The position numbers were made by a program, and so were the translations under genes. Positions 1-12,654 of a stretch of DNA of 64,000 bases are shown here, in pieces. This DNA comes from Eutreptiella sp. 'Long Island Sound 2002' (lineage: Eukaryota > Euglenozoa > Euglenophyceae > Eutreptiales > Eutreptiaceae): NCBI GenBank assembly GCA_964036045.1, contig OZ038382.1, positions 39,200,090 to 39,264,089 of the forward strand, in the 5' to 3' direction. Position 1 is the first letter of the stretch; the number at the start of each line of letters is the position of its first letter. The notes beneath the pieces were generated by a model. That model did no database searches, was not told the DNA's origin, and was given only the letters and a program-made list of their open reading frames with translations.

Positions 1-3000
1 CACTGCCACCACACACCCACACTGCCATTGCACCCCCCGCCACCCCCCCGCGCGCGCTCGCTCGCCTCGTCTCGTCAAGCCAAGGCATGGCTGGCTTGGC
101 TTGGCATGGTATGGTATGGCTTGGTGCGAGAGCCAGGTGCTTTCATAATGAAGTGCGGTGATACTTGCTGACACAACATCTCAAAATTGAATTCGGGACT
201 TTCTGTCAAATTATTGCAGCTCCCCCTTCAGGGTTCCGGGAAGGCATTAGGCGACAATTTAGAAGGGGCATGTTCCATATTTTTGCAAAAAAGTTTCATT
301 TTGGTACGCCACATTTATTGGATTTTCAGGTTGCTGCGTGGTGGTTGGCTAGGCTGTACGCGTCCTTTCGTAAAGTGGCACCTTTGGCCCTACCCGTTGA
401 AGTTTTCGCTCTGGTCCACTGCCACCACACACCCACACTGCCATTGCACCCCCTGCCACCCCCGCGCGCGCGCTCGCTCGCCTCGTCTCGTCAAGCCAAG
501 GCATGGCCCGCTTGGCTTGGCATGGTATGGTATGGCTTGGTGCAAGAGCCAGGTGCTTTCATAATGAAGTGCGGTGCTACTTGCCGACACAATATCTCAA
601 AATTGAATTCGTGACTTTCTGTCAAATTATTGCAGCTCCCCCTTCAGGGTTCCGGGAAGGCATTAGGCGACAACTTAGAAGGGGCATGTTCCATATTTTT
701 GCAAAAAAAGTTTCATTTTGGTACGCCACATTTATTGGATTTCGAGGTTGCTGTGTGGTGGTTGGCTGGGCTGTACGCATGCTTTCGTAAAGTGGCACCT
801 TTGGCCCTACCCGTTGAAGTTTTCGCTCTGATCCACTGCCACCACACACCCACACTGCCATTGCCCCCCCCTGCCACCCCCGCGCGCGCGCTCGCTCGCC
901 TCGTCTCGTCAAGCCAAGGCATGGCTGGCTTGGCTTGGCATGGTACGGTATGGCTTGGTGTGAGAGCCAGGTGCTTTCATAATGAAGTGCGGTGATACTT
1001 GCTGACACAACATCTCAAAATTGAATTCGGGACTTTCTGTCAAATTATTGCAGCTCCCCCTTCAGGGTTCCGGAAAGGCATTAGGCGACAATTTAGAAGG
1101 GGCATGTTCCATATTTTTGCAAAAAAGTTTCATTTTGGTACGCCACATTTATTGGATTTCCAGGTTGCTGCGTGGTGGTTGGCTGGGCTGTACGCATGCT
1201 TTCGTAAAGTGGCACCTTTGGCCCTACCCGTTGAAGTTTTCGCTCTGGTCCACTGCCACCACACACCCACACTGCCATTGCACCCCCCGCCACCCCCCCG
1301 CGCGCGCTCGCTCGCCTCGTCTCGTCAAGCCAAGGCATGGCTGGCTTGGCTTGGCATGGTATGGTATGGCTTGGTGTGAGAGCCAGGTGCTTTCATAATG
1401 AAGTGCGGTGATACTTGCTGACACAACATCTCAAAATTGAATTCGGCACTTTCTGTCAAATTATTGCAGCTCCCCCTTCAGGGTTTCGGGAAGGCATTAG
1501 GCGACAATTTAGAAGGGGCATGTTCCATATTTTTGCAAAAACGTTTCATTTTGGTACGCCACATTTATCGGATTTTCAGGTTGCTGCGTGGTGGTTGGCT
1601 AGGCTGTACGCGTCCTTTCGTAAAGTGGCACCTTTGGCCCTACCCGTTGAAGTTTTCGCTCTGGTCCACTGCCACCACACACCCACACTGCCATTGCACC
1701 CCCCGCCACCCCCCCGCGCGCGCTCGCTCGCCTCGTCTCGTCAAGCCAAGGCATGGCTGGCTTGGCTTGGCATGGTATGGTATGGCTTGGTGTGAGAGCC
1801 AGGTGCTTTCATAATGAAGTGCGGTGATACTTGCTGACACAACATCTCAAAATTGAATTCGGGACTTTCTGTCAAATTATTGCAGCTCCCCCTTCAGGGT
1901 TCCGGGAAGGCATTAGGCGACAATTTAGAAGGGGCATGTTCCATATTTTTGCAAAAAAGTTTCATTTTGGTACGCCACATTTATTGGATTTTCAGGTTCC
2001 TGCGTGGTGGTTGGCTAGGCTGTACGCGTCCTTTCGTAAAGTGGCACCTTTGGCCCTACCCGTTGAAGTTTTCGCTCAGGTCCACTGCCACCACACATCC
2101 ACACTGCCATTGCACCCCCCGCCACCCCCGCGCGCGCGCTCGCTCGCCTCCTCTCGTCAAGCCAAGGCATGGCTGGCTTGGCTTGGCATGGTATGGTATG
2201 GCTTGGTGCGAGAGCCAGGTGCTTTCATAATGAAGTGCGGTGCTACTTGCCGACACAATATCTCAAAATTGAATTCGTGACTTTGTGTCAAATTATTGCA
2301 GCTCCCCCTTCAGGGTTCTGGGAAGGCATTAGGCGACAATTTAGAAGGGGCATGTTCCATATTTTCGCAAAAAAAGTTTCATTTTGGTACGCTACATTTA
2401 TTGGATTTCCAGGTTGCTGCGTGGTGGTTGGCTGGGCTGTACGCATGCTTTCGTAAAGTGGCACCTTTGGCCCTACCCGTTGAAGTTTTCGCTCTGGTCC
2501 ACTGCCACCACACACCCACACTGCCATTGCACCCCCCGCCACCCCCGCGCGCGCGCTCGCTCGCCTCGTCTCGTCAAGCCAAGGCATGGCTGGCTTGGCT
2601 TGGCATGGTATGGTATGGCTTGCTGCGAGAGCCACGTGCTTTCATAATGAAGTGCGGTGATACTTGCTGACACAATATCTCAAAATCGAATTGGTGACTT
2701 TCTGTCAAATTATTGCAGCTCCCCCTTCAGGGTTCCGGGAAGGCATTAGGCGACAATTTAGAAGGGGCATGTTCCATATTTTTGCAAAAAAGTTTCATTT
2801 TGGTACGCCACATTTATTGGATTTCCAGGTTGCTGCGTGGTGGTTGGCTAGGCTGTACGCGTCCTTTCGTAAAGTGGCACCTTTGGCCCTACCCGTTGAA
2901 GTTTTCGCTCTGGTCCACTGCCACCACACACCCACACTGCCATTGCACCTCCCGCCACCCCCCCGCGCGCGCTCGCTCGCCTCGTCTCGTCAAGCCAAGG

Positions 3001-4973
3001 CATGGCTGGCTTGGCTTGGCATGGTATGGTATGGCTTGGTGTGAGAGCCAGGTGCTTTCATAATGAAGTGCGGTGATACTTGCTGACACAACATCTCAAA
3101 ATTGAATTCGGGACTTTCTGTAAAATTATTGCAGCTCCCCCTTCAGGGTTCCGGGAAGGCATTAGGCGACAATTTAGAAGGGGCATGTTCCATATTTTTG
3201 CAAAAAAGTCTCATTTTGGTACGCCACATTTATTGGATTTTCAGGTTGCTGCGTGGTGGTTGGCTAGGCTGTACGCGTCCTTTCGTAAAGTGGCACCTTT
3301 GGCCCTACCCGTTGAAGTTTTCGCTCTGGTCCACTGCCACAACACACACCCACTCCGCCATTGCACCCCCCGCCACCCCCGCGCGCGCGCTCGCTCGCCT
3401 CGTCTCGTCAAGCCAAGGCATGGCTGGCTTGGCTTGGCATGGTATGGTATGGCTTGGGGCGAGAGCCAGGTGCTTTCATAATGAAGTGCGGTGCTACTTG
3501 CCGACACAATATCTCAAAATTGAATTCGGCACTTTCTGTCAAATTATTGCAGCTCCCCCTTCAGGGTTCTGGGAAGGCATTAGGCGACAATTTAGAAGGG
3601 GCATGTTCCATATTTTTGCAAAAAAAGTTTCATTTTGGTACGCCACATTTATTGGATTTCCAGGTTGCTGCGTGGTGGTTGGCTAGGCTGTACGCGTCCT
3701 TTCGTAAAGTGGCACCTTTGGCCCTACCCGTTGAAGTTTTTGCTCTGGTCCACTGCCACCACACACCCACACTGCCATTGCACCTCCCGCCACCCCCCCG
3801 CGCGCGCTCGCTCGCCTCGTCTCGTCAAGCCAAGGCATGGCTGGCTTGGCTTGGCATGGTATGGTATGGCTTGGTGTGAGAGCCAGGTGCTTTCATAATG
3901 AAGTGCGGTGATACTTGCTGACACAACATCTCAAAATTGAATTCGGGACTTTCTGTCAAATTATTGCAGCTCCCCCTTCAGGGTTCCGGGAAGGCATTAG
4001 GCGACAATTTAGAAGGGTCATGTTCCATATTTTTGCAAAAAAGTTTCATTTTGGTACGCCACATTTATTGGATTTTCAGGTTGCTGCGTGGTGGTTTGCT
4101 AGGCTGTACGCGTCCTTTCGTAAAGTGGCACCTTTGGCCCTACCCGTTGAAGTTTTCGCTCTGGTCCACTGCCACAACACACACCCACTCCGCCATTGCA
4201 CCCCCCGCCACCCCCGCGCGCGCGCTCGCTCGCCTCGTCTCGTCAAGCCAAGGCATGGCTGGCTTGGCTTGGCATGGTATGGTATGGCTTGGTGCGAGAG
4301 CCAGGTGCTTTCATAATGAAGTGCGGTGCTACTTGCCGACACAATATCTCAAAATTGAATTCGGGACTTTCTGTCAAATTATTGCAGCTCCCCCTTCAGG
4401 GTTCTGGGAAGGCATTAGGCGACAATTTAGAAGGGGCATGTCCCATATGTTTGCAAAAAATATTTATTTTGGTACGCCACATTTATTGGATTTCCAGGTT
4501 GCTGCGTGGTGGTTGGCTGGGCTGTACGCATGCTTTCGTAAAGTGGCACCTTTGGCCCTACCCGTTGAAGTTTTCGCTCTGGTCCACTGCCACCACACAC
4601 CCACACTGCCATTGCACCCCCCGCCACCCCCGCGCGCGCGCTCGCTCGCCTCGTCTCGTCAAGCCAAGGCATGGCTGGCTTGGCTTGGCATGGTATGGTA
4701 TGGCTTGGTGTGAGAGCCAGGTGCTTTCATAATGAAGTGCGGTGATACTTGCTGACACAACATCTCAAAATTGAATTCGGGACTTTCTGTCAAATTATTG
4801 CAGCTCCCCCTTCAGGGTTCCGGGAAGGCATTAGGCGACAATTTAGAAGGGGCATGTTCCATATTTTTGCAAAAAAGTTTCATTTTGGTACGCCACATTT
4901 ATTGGATTTTAAGGTTGCTGCGTGGTGGTTGGCTAGGCTGTACGCGTCCTTTCGTAAAGTGGCACGTTTGGCC

Positions 4974-7330
4974 CTACCCGTTGAAGTTTTCGCTCTGGTC
5001 CACTGCCACCACACATCCACACTGCCACTGCACCCCCCGCCACCCCCGCGCGCGCGCTCGCTCGCCTCCTCTCGTCAAGCCAAGGCATGGCTGGCTTGGC
5101 TTGGCATGGTATGGTATGGCTTGGTGCGAGAGCCAGGTGCTTTCATAATGAAGTGCGGTGCTACTTGCCGACACAATATCTCAAAATTGAATTCGTGACT
5201 TTCTGTCAAATTATTGCAGCTCCCCCTTCAGGGTTCTGGAAAGGCATTAGGCGACAATTTAGAAGGGGCATGTTCCATATTTTTGCAAAAAAAATTTCAT
5301 TTTGGTACGCCACATTTATTGGATTTCCGGGTTGCTGCGTGGTGGTTGGCTGGGCTGTACGCGTGCTTTTGTAAAGTGGCACCTTTGGCCCTACCCGTTG
5401 AAGTTTTCGCTCTGGTCCACTGCCACCACACACCCACACTGCCATTGCACCCCCCGCCCCCCCCGCGCGCGCGCTCGCTCGCCTCGTCTCGTCTAGCCAA
5501 GGCATGGCTGGCTTGGCTTGGCATGGTATGGTATGGCTTGGTGCGAGAGCCACGTGCTTTCATAATGAAGTGCGGTGCTACTTGCCGACACAACATCTCA
5601 AAATTGAATTCGGGACTTTCTGTCAAATTATTGCAGCTCCCCCTTCAGGGTTTTGGGAAGGCATTAGGCGACAATTTAGAAGGGGCATGTTCCATATTTT
5701 TGCAAAAAAGTTTCATTTTGGTACGCCACATTTATTGGATTTCCAGGTTGCTGTGTGGTGGTTGGCTGGGCTGTACGCATGCTTTCGTAAAGTGGCACCT
5801 TTGGCCCTACCCGTTGAAGTTTTTGCTCTGGTCCACTGCCACCACACACCCACACTGCCATTGCACCCCCCGCCACCCCCGCGCGCGCGCTCGCTCGCCT
5901 CGTCTCGTCAAGCCAAGGCATGGCTGGCTGGGCTTGGCATGGTATAGTATGGCTTGGTGCGAGAGCCAGGTGCTTTCATAATGAAGTGCGGTGCTACTTG
6001 CCGACACAATATCTCAAAATTGAATTCGGGACTTTCTGTCAAATTATTGCAGCTCCCCCTTCAGGGTTTTGGGAAGGCATTAGGCGACAATTTAGAAGGG
6101 GCATGTTCCATATTTTTGCAAAAAAGTTTCATTTTGGTACGCCACATTTATTGGATTTCCAGGTTGCTGCGTGGTGGTTGGCTAGGCTGTACGCGTGCTT
6201 TCGTAAAGTGGCACCTTTGGCCTAACCCGTTGAAGTTTTCGCTCTGGTCCACTGCCACCACACACCCACACTGCCATTGCACCCCCCGCCACCCCCGCAC
6301 GCGCGCTCCCTCGCCTCGTCTCGTCAAGCCAGGGCATGGCTGGCTTGGCGTGGCATGGTATGGTATATCTTGGTATGAGAGCCAGGTGCTTTCATAATGA
6401 AGTGCGGTGATACTTGCTGGAACAACATCTCAAAATTGAATTCGGGACTTTCTGTCAAATTATTGCAGCTCCCCCTTCAGGGTTCCGGGAAGGCATTGGG
6501 CAACAATTTAGAAGGGGCATGTTCCATATTTTTGCAAAAAAGTTTCATTTTGGTACACCACATTTATTGGATTTTCAGGTTGCTGCGTGGTGGTTGGCTA
6601 GGCTGTACGCGTGCTTTCGTAAAGTGGCACCTTTGGCCCTACCCGTTGAAGTTTTCGCTCTGGTCCACTGCCACCACACACCCACACTGCCATTGCACCC
6701 CCCGCCACCCCCGCGCGCGCGCTCGCTCGCCTCGTCTCGTCAAGCCAAGGCATGGCTGGCTTGGCTTGGCATGGTATGGTATGGCTTGGTGCGAGAGCCA
6801 GGTGCTTTCATAATGAAGTGCGGTGCTACTTGCCGACACAATATCTCAAAATTGAATTCGGGACTTTCTGTCAAATTATTGCAGCTCCCCCTTCAGGGTT
6901 CTGGGAAGGCATAAGGCGACAATTTAGAAGGGGCATGTTCCATATTTTTGCAAAAAAGTTTCATTTTGGTACGCCACATTTATTGGATTTCCAGGTTGCT
7001 GCGTGGTGGTTGGCTGGGCTGTACGCATGCTTTCGTAAAGTGGCACCTTTGGCCCTACCCGTTGAAGTTTTCGCTCTGGTCCACTGCAACCACACACCCA
7101 CACTGCCATTGCAACCCCCTGCCACCCCCCCGCGCGCGCTCGCTCGCCTCGTCTCGTCAAGCCAAGGCATGGCTGGCTTGGCTTGGCATGTTATGGTATG
7201 GCTTGGTGCGAGAGCCAGGTGCTTTCATAATGAAGTGCGGTGATACTTGCCGACACAATATCTCAGAATTGAATTCGGGACTTTCTGTCAAATTATTGCA
7301 GCTCCCCCTTCAGGCTTCTGGGAAGGCATT
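4974..7330 (+). repeat. Higher-order repeat copy a (10-monomer period)
   Basis: This stretch is repeated at 14254-16610 with the same rare variants in the same order: a lengthened C-tract before CGCGCGCGC near 5455, GAGAGCCACGTGC, GGCTGGGCTTGGCATGGTAT near 5925, and TGGCGTGGCATGG near 6347. The offset is 9,280 bp. Subtracting insert 1 and its 19-bp duplication (5,118 bp) leaves 4,162 bp, or ten monomers. Confidence 0.85.
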
Positions 7331-8959
7331 AGGGGACAATTTAGAAGGGGCATGTTCCATATTTTTGCAAAAAAGTTTAATTTTGGTACGCCACATTTAT
7401 TGGATTTCCAGGTTGCTGCGTGGTGGTTGGCTGGGCTGTACGCGTCCTTTCGTAAAGTGGCACGTTTGGCCCTACCCGTTGAAGTTTTCGCTCTGGTCCA
7501 CTGCCACCACACACCCACACTGCCATTGCACCCCCCGCCACCCCCGCGCGCGCGCTCGCTCGCCTCGTCTCGTCAAGCCAAGGCATGGCTGGCTTGGCTT
7601 GGCATGGTATAGTATGGCTTGGTGCGAGAGCCAGGTGCTTTCATAATGAAGTGCGGTGCTACTTGCCGACACAATATCTCAAAATTGAATTCAGGACTTT
7701 CTGTCAAATTATTGCAGCTCCCCCTTCAGGGTTTTGGGAAGGCATTAGGCGACAATTTAGAAGGGGCATGTTCCATATTCTTGCAAAAAAGTTTCATTTT
7801 GGTACGCCACATTTATTGGATTTCCAGGTTGCTGCGTGGTGGTTGGCTAGGCTGTACGCGTCCTTTCGTAAAGTGGCACCTTTGGCCCTACCCGTTGAAG
7901 TTTTTGCTCTGGTCCACTGCCACCACACACCCACACTGCCATTGCACCTCCCGCCACCCCCGCACGCGCGCTCGCTCGCCTCGTCTCGTCAAGCCAGGGC
8001 ATGGCTGGCTTGGCGTGGCATGGTATAGTATATCTTGGTGTGAGAGCCAGGTGCTTTCATAATGAAGTGCGGTGATACTTGCTGACACAACATCTCAAAA
8101 TTGAATTCGGGACTTTCTGTCAAATTTTTGCAGCTCCCCCTTCAGGGTTCCGGGAAGGCATTAGGCGACAATTTAGAAGGGGCATGTTCCATATTTTTGC
8201 AAAAAAGTTTCATTTTGGTACGCCACATTTATTGGATTTTCAGGTTGCTGCGTGGTGGTTGGCTAGGCTGTACGCGTGCTTTCGTAAAGTGGCACCTTTG
8301 GCCCTACCCGTTGAAGTTTTCGCTCTGGTCCACTGCCACCACACACCCACACTGCCATTGCACCCCCCGCCACCCCCGCGCGCGCGCTCGCTCGCCTCGT
8401 CTCGTCAAGCCAAGGCATGGCTGGCTTGGCTTGGCATGGTATGGTATGGCTTGGTGCGAAAGCCAGGTGCTTTCATAATGAAGTGCGGTGCTACTTGCCG
8501 ACACAATATCTCAAAATTGAATTCGGGACTTTCTGTCAAATTATTGCAGCTCCCCCTTCAGGGTTCTGGGAAGGCATTAGGCGACAATTTAGAAGGGGCA
8601 TGTTCCATATTTTTGCAAAAAAGTTTCATTTTAATACGCCACATTTATTGGATTTCCAGGTTGCTGCGTGGTGGTTGGCTGGGCTGTACGCATGCTTTCG
8701 TAAAGTGGCACCTTTGGCCCTACCCGTTGAAGTTTTCGCTCTGGTCCACTGCCACCACACACCCACACTGCCATTGCACCCCCCGCCATCCCCGCGCGCG
8801 CGCTCGCTCGCCTCGTCTCGTCAAGCCAAGGCATGGCTGGCTTGGCTTGGCATGTTATGGTATGGCTTGGTGCGAGAGCCAGGTGCTTTCATAATGAAGT
8901 GCGGTGATACTTGCCGACACAATATCTCATAATCGAATTCGGGACGTTCTGTCAAATTA

Positions 8960-8978
8960 TTGCAGCTCCCCCTTCAGG
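8960..8978 (+). repeat. Left target-site duplication of insert 1
   Basis: The 19-bp sequence TTGCAGCTCCCCCTTCAGG is part of the normal monomer and recurs at 14078-14096. The flanks are the two halves of one type C monomer: CTCATAAT on the left, CAGGCTTCTGG on the right. This shows a single insertion event into one repeat. Confidence 0.88.
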
Positions 8979-9852
8979 TTTGAGGTTTGAGGTTTGATTT
9001 TGCGGGTACTAGACGCCTTTCGGCCCCGGGGGGCCACCTGGTCGGGCCAGGTGATATCCTCCCCACCGGGTCCTAGTGGCGGGCCCTCCAAGACGCACCT
9101 CCTGCCTGGTGGCGGAGTCCCCCGGGTTCACAGAGCTCGGAGCCCCGTCCTTCCCCGGCGTCCCCGTTTCGCCACTCCTCGGTCAGTGCATCAATTCGCA
9201 GCCGTGGCTGCGGGCGCTTACCCACTGCGTCGCCCCGCTAATGCGTGGTCGCCCGGGGCGCCCGCGCCGCCGGGCCCGTGCTACTGGCTTGTCGCCAGTG
9301 GGACCCCCTTGGGCTGGCGCGGAGGCTGCCTAGCCTAGGGGTTGGGGCGTGGCGCTATGCGCCACTACTGCCTTGGCGGGTGCAGTGTCCCGTCTGTGTG
9401 TGCGCGGCGCTCGCGGCCGGTTCGGGGGGGGTTCGGGCCGGTACCTGGTGTTGTGTCTCTCCTGTTTCCCCCTTCCCGCCCCGCGTGTTCCGCGCTGCGT
9501 GTGGCGGGCCGTCCCCTCCGGGTGTCCCTTACCCTCGCTCGCTGGTACGCCATTCCATGCGGTCTGTGCGTTCCGCGCGCTCGGTCCGGTTGCCCTTCCG
9601 GTAGTCCCCGCGTGTCCTTTTCGTGTGTGTGCGCTCGCGCTCTCGCGGTGTCCGCTCCCCCCCCCGCTGGGTGGTGTGGCGCGCGCATCTCGCGTGGTCC
9701 CGGCACTGGGCGCTGGTAGGGCCGTTCCACTTGGTCCGTGCCCCTCCGCGTGTCCTGCCCCGGTCCCGTGCTCCGTCTGGCGTGCTTGGGGGGGGGCGGT
9801 CCGGTCCCGGTTCCCCCCTACTTGGCTTGGGGTTGCGGGGGCGGCGGCCCCT
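8979..9852. other. GC-rich leader of insert 1
   Basis: The segment begins with TTTGAGGTTTGAGGTTTG and continues as GC-rich unique DNA with CCCCGGGGGG-like runs. Adenine is progressively depleted on the + strand after about 9340. Open frames here lie on both strands in overlapping registers and have no recognisable domain. I see no RNA gene. Confidence 0.6.
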
Positions 9853-12229
9853 GGCCGCCCGTCCTCTGGAGCGGGCAGCCAGGGTTCCGCGTCCCGCGTG
9901 TCCTGGGTGCGGTCGGTGCGGGCGTGGGATCTCCGCACCGGCCCAACAGCGTGAGCCCTTGCGGGCCGGTGTTGCTCGCTGTGGGGGTGGCGGAAGGGCG
10001 TCCCCGGGGGGGGTGCTTTCCACCTTTGTGAGGGGCGCCTGGTGTCAGGCGCTGTCCCTCCCCCGGCCGCCCGTCCTCTGGAGCGGGCTGCCAGGGTTCC
10101 GCGACCCGTGTGTCCCGGGTGCGGTCGGTACGGGCGTGTGTACCCAGCACCGGCCCCCCAGCGTGCGCCCTTGCGGGCCGGCGTTGCTCGCTGTGGGGGT
10201 GGTGGAAGGGCGTCCCCGGGGGGGGTGCCTTCCACCGTTGTGAGGGGCGCCTGGTGTCAGGCGCTGTCCCTCCCCCGGCCGCCCGTCCTCTGGAGCGGGC
10301 GGCCAGGGTTCCGCGACCCGTGTGTCTCGGGTGCGGTCGATGCGGGCGTGTGGACCCAGCACCAGCCCCACAGCGTGCGCCCTTGCGGGCCGGTGTTGCT
10401 CGCTGTGGGGGTGGCCGAAGGGCGTCCCCGGGTGGGGTGCCTTCCACCGTGTTGTGAGGGGCGCCTGGTGTCAGGCGCTGTCCCTCCCCCGACCGCCCGT
10501 CCTCTGGAGCGGGCGGCCGGGGTTCCGCGACCCGTGTGTCCCGGGTGCGGTCGATGCGGGCGTGTGAACCCAGCACCGGCCCCCCAGCGTGCGCCCTCGA
10601 GGGCCGGCGTTGCTCGCTGTGGGGGTGGCGGAAGGGCGTCCCCGGGGGGGGTGCCTTCCACCGTTGTGTGGGGCGCCTGGTGTCAGGCGCTGTCCTTCCC
10701 CCGACCTCCCGTCCTCTGGAGCGGGCTGCCAGGGTTCCGCGACCACTGTGTCCCGGGTGCGGTCGATGTGGGCGTGTGGACCCAGCACCGGCCCCACTGC
10801 GTGCGCCCTTGCGGGCCGGCGTTGCTCGCTGTGGGGGTGGCGGAAGGGCGTCCCCGGGGGGGGTGCCTTCCACCGTTGTGAGGGGCGCCTGGTGTCAGGC
10901 GCTGTCCCTCCCCCGGCCGCCCGTCCTCTGGAGCGGGCAGCCAGGGTTCCGCGACCCGTGTGTCCCGGGTGCGGTCGATGCGGGCGTGTGGACCCAGCAC
11001 CGGCCCCACAGCGTGCGCCCTTGCGGGCCGGCGTTGCTCGCTGTTGGGGTGGCGGAAGGGCGTCCCCGGGGGGGGTGCCTTCCACCGTTGTGAGGGGCGC
11101 CTGGTGTCAGGCGCTGTCCCTCCCCCGGCCGCCCGTCCTCTGGAGCGGGCAGCCAGGGTTCCGCGACCCGTGTGTCCCGGGTGCGGTCGATGCGGGCGTG
11201 TGGACCCTGCACCGGCCCCACAGCGTGCGCCCTTGCGGGCCGGCGTTGCTCGCTGTGGGGGTGGTGGAAGGGCGTCCCCGGGGGGGGGTCTCTCCCGCCG
11301 TTGTGAGGGGCGCCTGGTGTCAGGCGCTGTCCCTCCCCCGGCCGCCCGTCCTCTGGAGCGGGCGGCCAGGGTTCCGCGACCCGTGTGTCTCGGGTGCGGT
11401 CGACGCGGGCGTGTGGACCCAGCACCGGCCCCACAGCGTGCGCCCTTGCGGGCCGGCGTTGCTCGCTGTGGGGGTGGCGGAAGGGCGTCCCCGGGTGGGG
11501 TGCCTTCCACCGTGTTGTGAGGGGCGCCTGGTGTCAGGCGCTGTCCCTCCCCCGACCGCCCGTCCTCTGGAGCGGGCGGCCGGGGTTCCGCGACCCGTGT
11601 GTCCCGGGTGCGGTCGATGCGGGCGTGTGAACCCAGCACCGGCCCCCCAGCGTGCGCCCTCGCGGGCCGGCGTTGCTCGCTGTGGGGGTGGCGGAAGGGC
11701 GTCCCCGGGGGGGGTGCCTTCCACCGTTGTGTGGGGCGCCTGGTGTCAGGCGCTGTCCCTCCCCCGGCCGCCCGTCCTCTGGAGCGGGCAGCCAGGGTTC
11801 CGCGACCACTGTGTCCCGGGTGCGGTCGATGCGGGCGTGTGGACCCAGCACCGGCCCCACAGCGGGCGCCCTTGCGGGCCGGCGTTGCTCGCTGTTGGGG
11901 TGGCGGAAGGGCGTCCCCGGGGGGGGTGCCTTCTACCGTTGTGAGGGGCGCCTGGTGTCAGGCGCTGTCCCTCCCCCGGCCGCCCGCCCTCTGGAGCGGG
12001 CAGCCAGGGTTCCGCGACCCGTGTGTCCCGGGTGCGGTCGATGCGGGCGTGTGGACCCTGCACCGGCCCCACGACGTGCGCCCTTGCGGGCCGGCGTTGC
12101 TCGCTGTGGGGGTGGCGGAAGGGCGTCCCCGGGGGGGGGTCTCTTCCGCCGTTGTGAGGGGCGCCTGGTGTCAGGCGCTGTCCCTCCCCCGGCCGCCCGT
12201 CCTCTGGAGCGGGCAGCCCGGGTTCCGGT
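9853..12229 (+). repeat. GC-rich ~213-bp minisatellite inside insert 1
   Basis: About eleven tandem copies of a 212-214 bp unit. Each full unit contains GGGGCGCCTGGTGTCAGGCG, GCCGCCCGTCCTCTGGAGCG, CACCGGCCCCACAGCGTGCG and GGAAGGGCGTCCCCGGG. The first copy is diverged and the last is cut at about 12229. Each unit carries a perfect 7-bp inverted repeat, GCGCCTG-GTGT-CAGGCGC. Copies also form a five-unit higher-order repeat: variants such as GGGTGGGGTGCCTTCCACC followed by GTGTTGTGAGG occur at about 10431 and again 1,063 bp later. Adenine is scarce on the + strand, so long open frames (451 codons from 10589, 351 codons on the minus strand) arise by composition and are not called as genes. Confidence 0.93.
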
Positions 12230-12419
12230 GTGCGTGTGTGTTCGTGTGCGTGCTCTGCTTGGCCGGGTCGGGCAGGCCGGCCTCCCGGGCGCGTTATGGT
12301 GCGCCTCACCTTTTCCTTTGGCCGCTTTGTCTTTCTGCTTTGCTTGGCCCCCTCCGGGCTGGGGTTGCCCCCCTCTCTCTCGCTGCTGTCCGCCTTTCCT
12401 CGTTGCCCTGGTGCTTTGG

Positions 12420-12589
12420 TTTTTTTTTTTTTTTTTTTTTCACCTCCGGCTGCATGGTTGGTTCGTCTCTCCTGCTTGGCCGTTGGCTGCTCGTTGGTGG
12501 TTGCTCCCCCGCCCCCCTCCCCTTTTGTGTCCCGCGGTTTTTGTTGCTCTCCCTTGGTGCCTGGGTGTTTTTTTTTTTTTTTTTTTTTT
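12420..12589 (+). other. Poly-T runs in insert 1
   Basis: Uninterrupted T runs of 21 nt (12420-12440) and 22 nt (12568-12589) are separated by pyrimidine- and G-rich DNA. Exact lengths may be affected by sequencing error in homopolymers. Similar runs occur in insert 2 on the same strand. Confidence 0.9.
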
Positions 12590-12654
12590 CTTCCCGTTCT
12601 TCTTTCTCCGTGCGCCCCCGTTGTCTCTGGCTTTCGCTGGTTTCCGGCCCCGGA

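Larger units (their letters stand above)
1..8978 (+). repeat. 416-bp satellite array, block I
   Basis: About 21.5 head-to-tail monomers of 416-417 bp, cut by the window start. Landmarks in order within a monomer are an EcoRI site (GAATTC), TTTCTGTCAAATTATTGCAG, CTCCCCCTTCAGG, GCATGTTCCATATTTTTGC, TTGGTACGCCACATTTATTG, CCGTTGAAGTTTTCGCTC, an alternating CG run leading into CTCGCTCGCC, and a GGCTT/GGTAT-rich stretch before GAGAGCCAGGTGC. Monomers fall into types: GATACTTGCTGACACAACAT (A), GCTACTTGCCGACACAATAT (B), and GATACTTGCCGACACAATAT followed by CTCAGAATT or CTCATAAT (C). They differ by a few percent. Overlapping open frames on both strands are by-products: the monomer is not a multiple of three and has few stops, so frames run from copy to copy without conserved reading. 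Function is unknown; a centromeric or other heterochromatic satellite is plausible. Confidence 0.97.

Noticed and set aside
165-8932. Many 60-295 codon open frames in the satellite on both strands (for example MNSGLSVKLLQL..., MSASSTALHYES...)
   Set aside because: They overlap in several frames, recur once per monomer, run across monomer joints because 416 is not a multiple of three, and are broken by single changes in some copies. No domain or start context supports translation. The same holds for blocks II-IV.
1-8978. CRISPR array (regular repeats)
   Set aside because: The repeats are contiguous 416-bp satellite monomers without unique spacers, in clearly eukaryotic DNA.
9330-10873. Minus-strand 301- and 351-codon open frames resembling proline/arginine-rich proteins
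   Set aside because: They translate the 213-bp minisatellite and its GC-rich leader. They repeat with the unit and have no domain.
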